A DNA stretch of 64,000 nt from Mesonia ostreae. GTDB lineage: Bacteria; Bacteroidota; Bacteroidia; Flavobacteriales; Flavobacteriaceae. The DNA is taken from assembly GCF_031845265.1 (NCBI RefSeq), contig NZ_JAVRBG010000016.1, positions 1-64,000 on the forward strand, read 5' to 3'. The notes beneath the pieces are model-generated. The model saw only the letters and a list, made by a program, of their open reading frames with translations, ran no database searches and was not told the origin of the DNA. A program made the translations under genes and the position numbers. Shown here piece by piece: positions 55,394 through 63,885 of the stretch; position 1 is the stretch's first letter; each line of letters opens with the position of its first letter.

Positions 55394-56320
55394 CTATGTA
55401 GTCTCCAAAGAACGTGATTTTTTAATAACTTTTTCAATTGGTTCCACTAAATCTCTTATAATTTGTTCACCATTAGCGTCTTCTATCAACGCTACAAGAA
55501 TATATTTCCTTCCATCCTTTCCCCAAACTAACACAGAGTCGGCGTGGTAATTTTTCCAAGAACCCGATTTTCTAAATACACGAGCCTCTGGAGCTATTCT
55601 GTCTAAAGTATTTACAAATTTATGATGTAAGTTAGAATCTTCCATAATATCCAGCATCTGCTTAGACTTATCCTGAGAAACCAAGTTACCAGTAAGCATT
55701 TTGTAATAGAATCTACATACTTGCTTTACGGTAGCGGCGTGACTTAATCCTTTTAAAGGGTCTGGGTTTCTTGCACCAGAGGCTGCATAACGCTTTCCTA
55801 CCCAAAGACCACCACCTTGTGCTTCATCATACAACTTGTAAGCCGGACTTTGAAGTACGTCTGCTATTTTTTTATATCCCAATCTATCAATCATCCTAGT
55901 AGAAGCATGATTATCTGAGCGATTGATCATCGCTTTAAGATCTTTCTTTACGGCATCACTTTCTTCCAATTCACATTTTTCTATAGCATCCATAGAAGCT
56001 AAAAGAATAGCGATTTTTGGTAAGCTCGCCGCATACATCATTTCTGTACTATTGATTCCAGCATAGTTGGCTTCGTAAACATTATTCAAATCAACAACAC
56101 CAATAGACATTTTCTTATTGTCAATTAATCTTTTCCATTTAGGATTACTCAAAATTTCATCTTCTAACAACACTTGTAACGGTGCAGCTGATGCCTCTTT
56201 TAGAGGAACAATTTTTTTGAAATCTGTAAAGGGGAGAGCACTTTGTTGTGCTAAGGCAGAAAAAGCAGAAGAGAAAACGGTTAAGGTAAGTAAGATTTGG
56301 ACAAAATTTCTTTTTAACAT
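55394..56320 (-). CDS. exported class A-type serine hydrolase
   Basis: 308 residues with a signal peptide (SALA-QQ, about 1-24). S99-L-P-K102 (SxxK), S135-D-N137 (SDN) and K251-S-G253 (KTG variant) are all present, so the active-site frame of penicillin-recognising enzymes is complete. The length and the missing ExxLN glutamate make a D,D-peptidase-like or other hydrolase more likely than a beta-lactamase. It precedes the NTT-HEAT gene by 9 bases and is distantly similar in motifs to the serine hydrolase at 51297. Confidence 0.85.
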   Translation of the reverse strand: MLKRNFVQILLTLTVFSSAFSALAQQSALPFTDFKKIVPLKEASAAPLQVLLEDEILSNPKWKRLIDNKKMSIGVVDLNNVYEANYAGINSTEMMYAASLPKIAILLASMDAIEKCELEESDAVKKDLKAMINRSDNHASTRMIDRLGYKKIADVLQSPAYKLYDEAQGGGLWVGKRYAASGARNPDPLKGLSHAATVKQVCRFYYKMLTGNLVSQDKSKQMLDIMEDSNLHHKFVNTLDRIAPEARVFRKSGSWKNYHADSVLVWGKDGRKYILVALIEDANGEQIIRDLVEPIEKVIKKSRSLETT

Positions 56321-56465
56321 ATAGTAAGTTTTGCTTAATTAATTATTATTCAAATTTAATTAAATGTTAATCATAACCAATTGAAAATTAGTTTTTAACA
56401 TCTGTATCAATAACTACAAGCATCCTGCCATAGTATAAAATTGATGTTAAAATTTAAAATAAATT

Positions 56466-57272
56466 TTACTCCTTATAGCTATATCTTCTTTGTTCATTTA
56501 ATTTTTCTTGCTCTAAGAGAACTTCTTTAGGGATTACTTTTACGAAAGAAGAATGCTGTTCTATTGCCATTTCGAGCCTTTCAATAATGCTTTCTACAGA
56601 TTCTTCATCGGTAAACTCCATAGGCTCTTTAATCACTATAGATTGTAAGATTCCTTTTTTCTTGACTCTAATTCCTTTTTTATCGAAAGATCTTCTAAAC
56701 CCGTCAATGACAATAGGTACCACCACCGGATTATATTTTCTAATAATATGAACCGTTCCTTTTCGTATAGGTTTCCAAGGTTTGGTCGTTCCTTGAGGGA
56801 AGGTAATCACCCAACCGTCATCTAAAGCAGTTCCAATACTGGTGATATCGCTCATTTTCACTTGGCGGTTTACATCTTTCCCTTTATCTCTCCAAGTTCG
56901 TTCCACAGTAATTGCGCCCGCATATGAAAAAATTCTTGCCAATACTCCAGCTCTCATGGTCTCTCTGGCGGCGATGTAATAGAGGTTTAATTTAGGATTC
57001 CATAAATACATTACATTTTTTATGGAGTTTGTCCTTCCGCTTAAACTAGCATTAAAGACGTGAAACATCGCTACTACATCTGCAAAATAGGTTTGGTGAT
57101 TGGAGATAAAAAGCACATTTCTATCTGGAAGGTCTTTTATAATTTCAGATCCTTCAATTTGTAATTGATTAAATCCGCGGTAACGACGATGCGTAATTAC
57201 ACCTAAAATTCTAATGATCCATTTTTTTATAAATAAAAGGTGACCAAAAGGACTTCTTTTGAATAATCCCAT
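56466..57272 (-). CDS. 1-acyl-glycerol-3-phosphate acyltransferase (PlsC-like)
   Basis: 268 residues. The acyltransferase motif NHQTYFAD (H59, D65), FPQGTT (motif III, E replaced by Q) and VPIVIDG define a PlsC-type enzyme that adds an acyl chain to a lysolipid at the inner face of the membrane. One or two hydrophobic segments (about 12-27) anchor it. The second substrate may be lysophosphatidic acid or another lysolipid. 47 bases downstream of the NUDIX gene, probably co-transcribed. Confidence 0.88.
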   Translation of the reverse strand: MGLFKRSPFGHLLFIKKWIIRILGVITHRRYRGFNQLQIEGSEIIKDLPDRNVLFISNHQTYFADVVAMFHVFNASLSGRTNSIKNVMYLWNPKLNLYYIAARETMRAGVLARIFSYAGAITVERTWRDKGKDVNRQVKMSDITSIGTALDDGWVITFPQGTTKPWKPIRKGTVHIIRKYNPVVVPIVIDGFRRSFDKKGIRVKKKGILQSIVIKEPMEFTDEESVESIIERLEMAIEQHSSFVKVIPKEVLLEQEKLNEQRRYSYKE

Positions 57273-57319
57273 AGTTATTTTTTAAATTTAAAAGACGGCT
57301 AATATACAAAAAGCGTTCT

Positions 57320-57961
57320 TTATATTAAGTTTTTCAAGACCATCTTTACTTCGCTAAGCATCATAGCTGTTGCTCCCCAAACCACATGACCATTCAGAAG
57401 AAATGCTGGCACATCTACATCTGTAGCATAAGAAGTGCTTAATCTTTTTTGCACTAAGCTAGAATCATTTAAAAAATCTTCTAGTTTCACTTCTAAGATT
57501 CGCTCTACTTCGGTTTCTTGTCTTACAAAGTTTGGAGTGTGATTGGTTATTCCTATAAAAGGATGCACCCAAAAATTAGAAGGCGGTATATAGATTTTGG
57601 TAAGCGTTTTTAAAATATTAATATTCTCTGGGCGCACCCCCACTTCCTCATAGGTTTCTCTAATTGCGGTGTCTTTTAAATCTTTATCTGTTAATTCAAT
57701 TTTACCGCCAGGGAAACCAATTTGAGCAGAATGCACTCCTTTATATGTTTTTCTAAGAATGAGAACAATATGCGTTTCATTATTTTTATTAGGATAAAAT
57801 AGAGCTAGAACTGCCGCTTTACGCGGATTCTTTTTAACCACATCCAACTCCCTTAATTCTTTGGTCCTAAAATTAGGTGACATTTCCATATGCGCTTTCT
57901 CCCCAAATAAATCAATTTTTTCTATTTTTGAAATAGATTTTTTAAATTCAGAAAATGTCAT
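57320..57961 (-). CDS. CoA-type NUDIX hydrolase
   Basis: 213 residues. The NUDIX box is intact (GGKIELTDKDLKD..., RETYEEVGV, about 92-114), preceded by VLILRKTYKGVHSAQIGFPGG, the pattern of the NudL/CoA pyrophosphatase group, which cleaves CoA and acyl-CoA to 3'-phosphoadenosine nucleotides and phosphopantetheine. Its start codon overlaps that of the divergent cyclophilin gene (57955-57961); an internal start near residue 24 would still keep the catalytic core, so the exact N terminus is not certain. Confidence 0.88.
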   Translation of the reverse strand: MTFSEFKKSISKIEKIDLFGEKAHMEMSPNFRTKELRELDVVKKNPRKAAVLALFYPNKNNETHIVLILRKTYKGVHSAQIGFPGGKIELTDKDLKDTAIRETYEEVGVRPENINILKTLTKIYIPPSNFWVHPFIGITNHTPNFVRQETEVERILEVKLEDFLNDSSLVQKRLSTSYATDVDVPAFLLNGHVVWGATAMMLSEVKMVLKNLI

Positions 57962-58698
57962 CTAGATATTCCTTTATTATTGCGTTAATTCTCTTAATCA
58001 ATCTTAGTTGTGAAGATACTAAATCTGAACAAAAAAAGATAGAGAAGACAAAAATAGAACTTGAAAAAGAAAAAAAGCGGGATAGTCTTTTAAATGCTGT
58101 AAAAATACCTAAAGGCGGAAAGAATTTTAGTGTAGATTTAAATGAAATTGAAACTCTTGAGCAAGAAAAACTCATACCCTTCTTAACCCAATACGCAAAG
58201 GAGAACCCAGAAACCTTAGTAGAAATTTCCACTTCTTTTGGAAACATTACAGTAAGATTATATAAAAATACACCGCTACATCGTGCTAATTTTCTAAGAT
58301 TGGTGAAAATGGGTTATTTCGATACTTCCTTTTTTCATCGCGTCGCCAAAGATTTCGTCATTCAAGGTGGTAATAGTGATTTGGAAGAAACACACCAAGT
58401 AAGACACAAAGTAGGCTCCTATTTAATTCCCAATGAATTTAAAGTCCAAAACACACATCTACGTGGTGCCTTTTCTGCAGCGAAATATAGCGAACAAAAT
58501 GTAAGTAAAGCTTCTTCCCCATTTGAGTTTTTTATTGTTCAAGGGGAAAATGGCGCGCATCATTTAGACAATGACCATACTGTTTTTGGCAAAGTCATTA
58601 GCGGTATGGATGTGGTAGATAAAATAGCGCAAGTAGAAGTAGACCAAAGTGAATGGCCTAAGAAAAACATTACTATGAAAATTAAGGTGCTTCGTTAG
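57955..58698 (+). CDS. peptidyl-prolyl isomerase (cyclophilin), lipoprotein
   Basis: 247 residues with a lipobox (NLSC, Cys19), a charged linker (about 22-75) and a cyclophilin domain (about 85-245; FGNITVRLYKNTPLHRANFLRL, FFHRVAKDFVIQGG, FEFFIVQG, DNDHTVFGKVISGMDVVDKI). It catalyses cis-trans proline isomerisation on envelope proteins. It starts 7 bases inside the divergent NUDIX frame; a TATTTTTG box sits at 57923-57930. Its last bases overlap the convergent TRIC-type gene by 17. Confidence 0.93.
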   Translation: MSSRYSFIIALILLINLSCEDTKSEQKKIEKTKIELEKEKKRDSLLNAVKIPKGGKNFSVDLNEIETLEQEKLIPFLTQYAKENPETLVEISTSFGNITVRLYKNTPLHRANFLRLVKMGYFDTSFFHRVAKDFVIQGGNSDLEETHQVRHKVGSYLIPNEFKVQNTHLRGAFSAAKYSEQNVSKASSPFEFFIVQGENGAHHLDNDHTVFGKVISGMDVVDKIAQVEVDQSEWPKKNITMKIKVLR

Positions 58699-59311
58699 AC
58701 TCTTCTTCTTTTCCGTAAACGGAAGGTAGCTGTAACTTGAAAATCACTGCGAGTAATCTTGCTAAAATTACCACGACTCCAGAAATGATGAAGGTTATAT
58801 TTTGCGACAATCCCAATTTAACCAATACAAAGTAACTTACCCCTCCCAAAATACAAGCAGTAGCATAAATTTCCTTTCTGAAAATTACCGGAATCTCATT
58901 ACATAAAATATCTCGAATTACCCCACCAAAACAAGCGCTCATAGTCCCAATAGCAACACAAATCGCAGGAGGCAACCCAATAGAGATTGCTTTTTGAATT
59001 CCTACAACGGTATATAGACCTATCCCAATCGTATCAAACAAAAAAAGGGATCTTCTTAAGTACACCAATTTACTTCTAAAAAGTGCAGCTACAATGGTGG
59101 TAATAAGAATCACGTGTACATAGGTTAGGTTGCGCATCCAAGTAACGGGGAAACCAATTAAAATATCTCTTAGGGTACCTCCACCTACCGCAGTTACAAA
59201 GGCAATAATTAAAATACCAAACGCATCCATCCGCTTTTTCATCGCCGTCAATACTCCTGAAATGGCGAACGCAACGGTTCCCAAAATGTCCATAATTAAT
59301 AAGTAATCCAT
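58682..59311 (-). CDS. TRIC-type channel / UPF0126 membrane protein
   Basis: 209 residues with seven membrane helices arranged as two three-helix repeats plus one. AFAISGVLTAMKKRMDAFGILIIAFVTAVGGGTLRDILIG and its second-half counterpart ACFGGVIRDIL carry the double GG..RD motif of the UPF0126/TRIC family, which forms homotrimeric cation channels (potassium) in bacteria. Its stop is inside the cyclophilin gene, and its start overlaps nothing but lies one base from the RDD gene's stop. Confidence 0.87.
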   Translation of the reverse strand: MDYLLIMDILGTVAFAISGVLTAMKKRMDAFGILIIAFVTAVGGGTLRDILIGFPVTWMRNLTYVHVILITTIVAALFRSKLVYLRRSLFLFDTIGIGLYTVVGIQKAISIGLPPAICVAIGTMSACFGGVIRDILCNEIPVIFRKEIYATACILGGVSYFVLVKLGLSQNITFIISGVVVILARLLAVIFKLQLPSVYGKEEESNEAP

Positions 59312-60025
59312 CTACTGCTGGGTATAAAAATTATAATCTAAAATAATAGTATCGATAAACATAAGAGGTTTTTCATCTAAGCTAATCTGCATCATTTGAG
59401 ATGATTTTTTGGCTAAGGCTAAAATTACCGCATGCTTTTGTTCTCTTTTCGCCTTTTGAAATATGTTCTTGATTTGCTGCATCTCTTCATCAGAAAATAC
59501 GGTCACCTGTGGATATTTGGGCTGATACCCGTCTGGCAGCGATGCCATTAAGGTATGGTGAACCGTTATTTTTTGTTTTTCAGAAATAACCGTTGTTGTG
59601 GCTGCAATATCTCCCAAGCGTTGCCCCTTAGAATTAAATAAAAAAGCAAATACAGCAACCGCGCCAGTGGTAAACGTAATATCTATCATTCGCAGCAACC
59701 AGCGAATGGCATAGTTAGAAAAAGCAGGTTTTGAGCCATCTAATTTAACTACCCGAATATGCATAGCTGCTTTTCCCAAAGATTGCCCATTGTTAAAGGT
59801 TTCCATTAACAAATGGTATAAAAACATAGGCAAACCTATCACCACCATATAGATCCATTCGTTTTCACGCCCTAAGCCTAAACTTGAAACCGCTATTCCT
59901 GTTAAAAGACCATAGGCAATGATAATTAATGTATCTATTAAAAATGCCAAGATACGTTCTCCTAAGTTGGCGATATTTTGATATATCTCCACATTTTGAG
60001 CAGTTTCAATTTGATAGTTATCCAT
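59312..60025 (-). CDS. RDD family membrane protein
   Basis: 237 residues. The first 150 carry the RDD domain (AFLIDTLIIIAYGLLTGIAV, NGQSLGKAAMHIRVVKLDG, NYAIRWLLRMIDI and GQRLGDIAATTTVI), with three membrane helices; the rest is soluble and charged. Function unknown; RDD proteins are suspected ion exchangers. It is divergent from the SpoIIM gene and commonly found beside this cluster in Bacteroidota. It precedes the TRIC-type gene directly. Confidence 0.88.
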   Translation of the reverse strand: MDNYQIETAQNVEIYQNIANLGERILAFLIDTLIIIAYGLLTGIAVSSLGLGRENEWIYMVVIGLPMFLYHLLMETFNNGQSLGKAAMHIRVVKLDGSKPAFSNYAIRWLLRMIDITFTTGAVAVFAFLFNSKGQRLGDIAATTTVISEKQKITVHHTLMASLPDGYQPKYPQVTVFSDEEMQQIKNIFQKAKREQKHAVILALAKKSSQMMQISLDEKPLMFIDTIILDYNFYTQQ

Positions 60026-60060
60026 TTAATATGTTTCTTTGGTAATCTTAATTTTTAATT

Positions 60061-61026
60061 ATGCGTGAGGCTGCTTTTGTAAAGCAAAATAAGGACAAAT
60101 GGGTAACATTTGAAAATGTTATTGACAATAATGCAAAAATTTCACCCGATGAACTTTCCGCTTTATATATTGAAATCACAGATCATTTAAGTTACGCGCA
60201 AACTTTCTACCCAAAAAGTAAAACATTACTTTACCTTAATTCTTTATCCGCGAAAGCGCATCAAAAGATTTATAAGACTAAAAAAGAGTCGAAAGGAAGA
60301 ATATTTTCATTTTTTTTGAAGGAATTTCCAGAACAATTTTACCTACATCAAAAGCAATTATTGATTAGTTTCTTGGTTTTTGCGCTATTTTGTATCGTAG
60401 GTGCGTATTCTGCTGCCAATGAGCAAGCTTTTGTACGCTCTATTTTGGGAGATGCCTATGTTAATATGACTTTAGATAACATAGATAAAGGCGATCCCAT
60501 GCGCGTTTATAAAGAAATGCAAGAGATGAATATGTTTTTGGGAATTACTATTAATAATATTCGGGTAGGCTTAATGGCCTATGTTCTCGGCATCTTTTTA
60601 GGTCTAGGCACTTTATATGTATTGATGAAAAATGCGATTATGTTGGGTTCTTTTCAATACTTTTTTTACGACAAAGGTTTGTTGTGGGAGTCTGTAAGAA
60701 CCATTTGGATTCATGGAACCATAGAAATCTCTGTAATTATTGTTGCTGGTTGCGCAGGTCTTGTGGTGGGAAAAAGTATTCTTTTTCCTGGAACTTACAC
60801 CCGACTTCAATCTTTTATTAACGGAATAAAAGACGGACTGAAAATTATCATCAGTACAATTCCATTTTTTATAATTGCCGGTTTTTTAGAAGGATTTGTA
60901 ACGCGCCAAACCCAAATGCCAGACTGGTTAGCAATTTTTATAATTGCTGCATCCTTATTTTTAATTGTTTACTATTATATTATCTATCCTATTCAACTTC
61001 ATAAAAAACAACTAAAGCATGTTTGA
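60061..61026 (+). CDS. SpoIIM-like membrane protein
   Basis: 321 residues. The N-terminal third (1-~100) is soluble and helical; then about five membrane helices (about 105-310). NNIRVGLMAYVLGIFLGLGTLYVLMKNAIMLGSF and the HGTIEISVIIVAGCAGLVVG motif are typical of the stage II sporulation protein M/CD-like family. In Bacteroidota this gene sits at the head of a MoxR cluster; its role is unclear and no sporulation is implied. Confidence 0.88.
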   Translation: MREAAFVKQNKDKWVTFENVIDNNAKISPDELSALYIEITDHLSYAQTFYPKSKTLLYLNSLSAKAHQKIYKTKKESKGRIFSFFLKEFPEQFYLHQKQLLISFLVFALFCIVGAYSAANEQAFVRSILGDAYVNMTLDNIDKGDPMRVYKEMQEMNMFLGITINNIRVGLMAYVLGIFLGLGTLYVLMKNAIMLGSFQYFFYDKGLLWESVRTIWIHGTIEISVIIVAGCAGLVVGKSILFPGTYTRLQSFINGIKDGLKIIISTIPFFIIAGFLEGFVTRQTQMPDWLAIFIIAASLFLIVYYYIIYPIQLHKKQLKHV

Positions 61027-61912
61027 TTCCTACATACAATTTAAGAAAGAAAGAGAGATTGGAGAAATTCTAAGCGATACCTTCAAATTTATAAGAGAGA
61101 ATGTAAAGCCTTTATTTAAAGTGCTTTTAAGTACCGTGGCGATCCCTTTTATCATTTTGATTTTTGCGATTACCTATTACACCTATTCTACAAGTCAGCA
61201 AAGCTTCGATCTTATTTCTATTATGAACGGTTCTGATGATTTTTCTAACGGATTAGCAGATTTTTATTCTTCTATCTTTCTAGGTTCTCTTATTTTGCTC
61301 GTTGCTTCTGCTATATTTTATGCTTTTCTAGTGAGCGCTATTCATTATGCCGTAAAATCCTATATAAAAAATGAAGGAGTTATTGTGATTGAAAAGGTGA
61401 GCATCGCTGTAAAAGAGAATTGGCTTAATTACTTAGGAATGAGTTTTCTAATAGGGATTTTAAGTTTTGTAGGTTTTATGCTCTGTTTTTTACCAGGCAT
61501 CTATATTGGCGTAGTACTTACTTTTATGTATTCTATTTATGCGTTTGATAATTTAAGCATTGGAGAATCTTTCTCGTATTCCTTTCAATTGATAAAAAAC
61601 AACTGGTGGATGTCGTTTTTAGCTATGTTGATTACGTATATTTTGGTCTATATTCTTAGCCTTATTTTTCAATTACCAGCTATCATTTATATGTTTGTAA
61701 AAGGTTTTACGATGTCTCAAGAAGGAAGTCTTAGCGATCCTAGTTCTATGTTTGACTGGGGTTACGTGATTCTAACTACCATTTCTAGTATTGGTCAATA
61801 TTTATTTTACATCATCTTTGTTGTAGCCTGTATTTTCATCTATTTTAACCTTAATGAAAAGAAAAATCAATCTGGTACTTATGAAGAAATTGAAAGCTTA
61901 GGAAACCAATAA
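61019..61912 (+). CDS. polytopic membrane protein of the MoxR cluster
   Basis: 297 residues with about six membrane helices. It starts 8 bases before the SpoIIM stop. It opens with a soluble stretch (KEREIGEILSDTFKFIRENVKPLFK), a pattern seen in membrane proteins with a glycerophosphoryl-diester- or DUF975-like arrangement, followed by helix pairs and a soluble C terminus. Function unknown; conserved position between SpoIIM and DUF4129 proteins in Flavobacteriaceae. Confidence 0.75.
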   Translation: MFDSYIQFKKEREIGEILSDTFKFIRENVKPLFKVLLSTVAIPFIILIFAITYYTYSTSQQSFDLISIMNGSDDFSNGLADFYSSIFLGSLILLVASAIFYAFLVSAIHYAVKSYIKNEGVIVIEKVSIAVKENWLNYLGMSFLIGILSFVGFMLCFLPGIYIGVVLTFMYSIYAFDNLSIGESFSYSFQLIKNNWWMSFLAMLITYILVYILSLIFQLPAIIYMFVKGFTMSQEGSLSDPSSMFDWGYVILTTISSIGQYLFYIIFVVACIFIYFNLNEKKNQSGTYEEIESLGNQ

Positions 61913-61915
61913 ACC

Positions 61916-62680
61916 ATGCGGCAGCTACTCTTTATTCTTCTTTTTTGTGCGATATCTAGCTTTTCGGTACAAGCGGAAACCTTAGTCAAAAACGATTCTA
62001 TTAAAGAAGTAACCTATGACAAGAGAGAAAATGTAACTCCTGTAAATTTTCAGAAAGAAAGCTTAGAGAAATATAAAGAACAAGATGCGTTTAACTATTT
62101 AGAAGAAGAGCAAGTAGAAAGCTGGTGGAGCAATTTTAAGCGCTGGCTTTTTAATATTTTTGATACGATTTGGAATTATCTTTTCGGCGATTTAGAAGCC
62201 AAAGGATTTGTAGGATTTTTACTGAAATCTATTCCTTACTTAGTTATTGGTGGTATTATAGCCCTCATCGTTTGGCTTTTTATCAAACTAAATCCTGGAA
62301 AAGGTTTGGGTACTAAAAATAAGGAGCAAGAAGTTTTCTTATCGGAAGAGCAAGAAATCATAGAGAATAAAAATATTGAAGCGCTCATTGAGGAAGCCAT
62401 CGCAAATGGCGATTTAAGATTAGCCGTACGGTTTTACTACCTTCTTATTTTAAGAGAACTAAAAGACAATCAGCTGATTGCGTACGAGCAAGAAAAAACA
62501 AATGAAGATTACCTGAAGGAAATCAAATCAGACCAACTTAGCAATCCTTTTGAAAAACTAACCCACTTGTACGATTTTGTATGGTATGGAAATTTCTCTA
62601 TCAATTCGCAGCAATACAAAACTGCAGAGGAAGATTTTTTAACGCTAAAACAGCAAATTAATTCTCCTTCGCATGACTAA
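61916..62680 (+). CDS. DUF4129 protein
   Basis: 254 residues: signal peptide (about 1-20), a soluble periplasmic part, one membrane helix at about 103-123 (IPYLVIGGIIALIVWLFI) and a cytoplasmic DUF4129 domain (about 150-250; LRLAVRFYYLLILRELKDN, EKLTHLYDFVWYGNFSI). DUF4129 proteins accompany MoxR ATPases and DUF58 proteins and probably take part in an envelope assembly or quality complex. It is 3 bases after the previous gene and overlaps the next by 8. Confidence 0.85.
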   Translation: MRQLLFILLFCAISSFSVQAETLVKNDSIKEVTYDKRENVTPVNFQKESLEKYKEQDAFNYLEEEQVESWWSNFKRWLFNIFDTIWNYLFGDLEAKGFVGFLLKSIPYLVIGGIIALIVWLFIKLNPGKGLGTKNKEQEVFLSEEQEIIENKNIEALIEEAIANGDLRLAVRFYYLLILRELKDNQLIAYEQEKTNEDYLKEIKSDQLSNPFEKLTHLYDFVWYGNFSINSQQYKTAEEDFLTLKQQINSPSHD

Positions 62681-63878
62681 GCGTTATAAAATATTATTAG
62701 GAGTCTTGATTCTCCTATTGGGTTCTTTGGTTTTTTTTGAAGCCAATCAAAAAGAGCCTGTCAATTGGTTTCCCTCCTACTCCAACAAAGATAAAATTCC
62801 TTTAGGAACATTTGTTTTCTTTCAGGAACTAGAAAAAAAGGTCTCCAATTTAGAAGAAATTAACGTACCGCCTTTTGAATTTTTAAAATACGGCGGAATT
62901 GAGTCAGGAACCTATTTCTTTATAGGAAACTCTTTAATGTTTGATAAAGCCGAAGCAAAACAATTACTGAATTGGGTAGACAAAGGGAATACGCTTTTCG
63001 TAGCAAGTAACAATATTGGCAGCACTCTTTTAGACACCTTAAAACTGAGTCAGAAGAGCCGAGTTAGAAAAAACGGATTGGAAAATTTTCCGCAGTATAA
63101 CTTAGTGAATCCTCAATTAATATCAGATTCGTTACACACTTTTCAGAAAGATAAAGAAATTGTCCATTTTAATGAGATAGATACGCTTAATCAACGCGTT
63201 TTAGGCTTGGTAAAGATTAAAGACGAAAACCTAAAAGAACCTGAAGATTTTATCAATTTTATAGAAGCTCCGTTTGGAAAAGGCAACATATTAATTCATT
63301 CGTCTCCAGAAGTATTCAGTAATTTTTTCTTACTTTCTAAGGGACAGCAATACAGGTATACTCAAAAAGTACTTTCCTATTTAGATATGAATGCCGCTCA
63401 TTTTTATTGGGACAACCATTATTCTGGAGGAAAAACCTTCAATACTTCGCCGCTTTATATTTTGCTCAACAATAAGTATTTAAAATGGTCCTATTATTTT
63501 ATATTGATTGGAGCTATTGTATTTGTACTTTTTGAAGGGAAAAGGAAGCAAAAAAGCATTCCGATAAGAAATCCGTTAAAGAATAAAACCTATGAATACA
63601 CCCAAACCATTGCAGGAATGTATTTAGAAAGAAATGATCATACTGGCATTGCGCATAAAATGATCGATCAATTTTACTTAGATTTAAGACAAAAATACCA
63701 TATCAATACTCAAGCGAGCAATACCAATTTAATTAGCGATATTGCTCATAAAACAGATCATCCCTATGAAGATGTAAAAGAACTTATAGACTATTTACAA
63801 CTTCAGCAACAAAATACTGCGATTTCTAAAGAAGAACTCAAAGAAATCAATTATAGAATTACCAACTTCAAACCCTAA
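62673..63878 (+). CDS. DUF4350 domain protein
   Basis: 401 residues: a membrane helix at about 6-22, a periplasmic DUF4350 domain (about 30-255; SNKDKIPLGTFVFFQELEK, LLNWVDKGNTLFVASNN), a second membrane helix at about 270-288, and a cytoplasmic tail. The family is found between DUF4129 and MoxR genes and is thought to form part of the same complex. Overlaps the DUF4129 gene by 8 bases; the next gene begins 7 bases after its stop. Confidence 0.85.
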   Translation: MTKRYKILLGVLILLLGSLVFFEANQKEPVNWFPSYSNKDKIPLGTFVFFQELEKKVSNLEEINVPPFEFLKYGGIESGTYFFIGNSLMFDKAEAKQLLNWVDKGNTLFVASNNIGSTLLDTLKLSQKSRVRKNGLENFPQYNLVNPQLISDSLHTFQKDKEIVHFNEIDTLNQRVLGLVKIKDENLKEPEDFINFIEAPFGKGNILIHSSPEVFSNFFLLSKGQQYRYTQKVLSYLDMNAAHFYWDNHYSGGKTFNTSPLYILLNNKYLKWSYYFILIGAIVFVLFEGKRKQKSIPIRNPLKNKTYEYTQTIAGMYLERNDHTGIAHKMIDQFYLDLRQKYHINTQASNTNLISDIAHKTDHPYEDVKELIDYLQLQQQNTAISKEELKEINYRITNFKP

Positions 63879-63885
63879 TTTTTGA

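Noticed and set aside
51297..56320. Beta-lactamase resistance annotation for the two serine hydrolases
   Set aside because: Both have the SxxK/SDN/KTG frame, but no recognisable omega-loop ExxLN motif, and their operon context suggests an envelope role.
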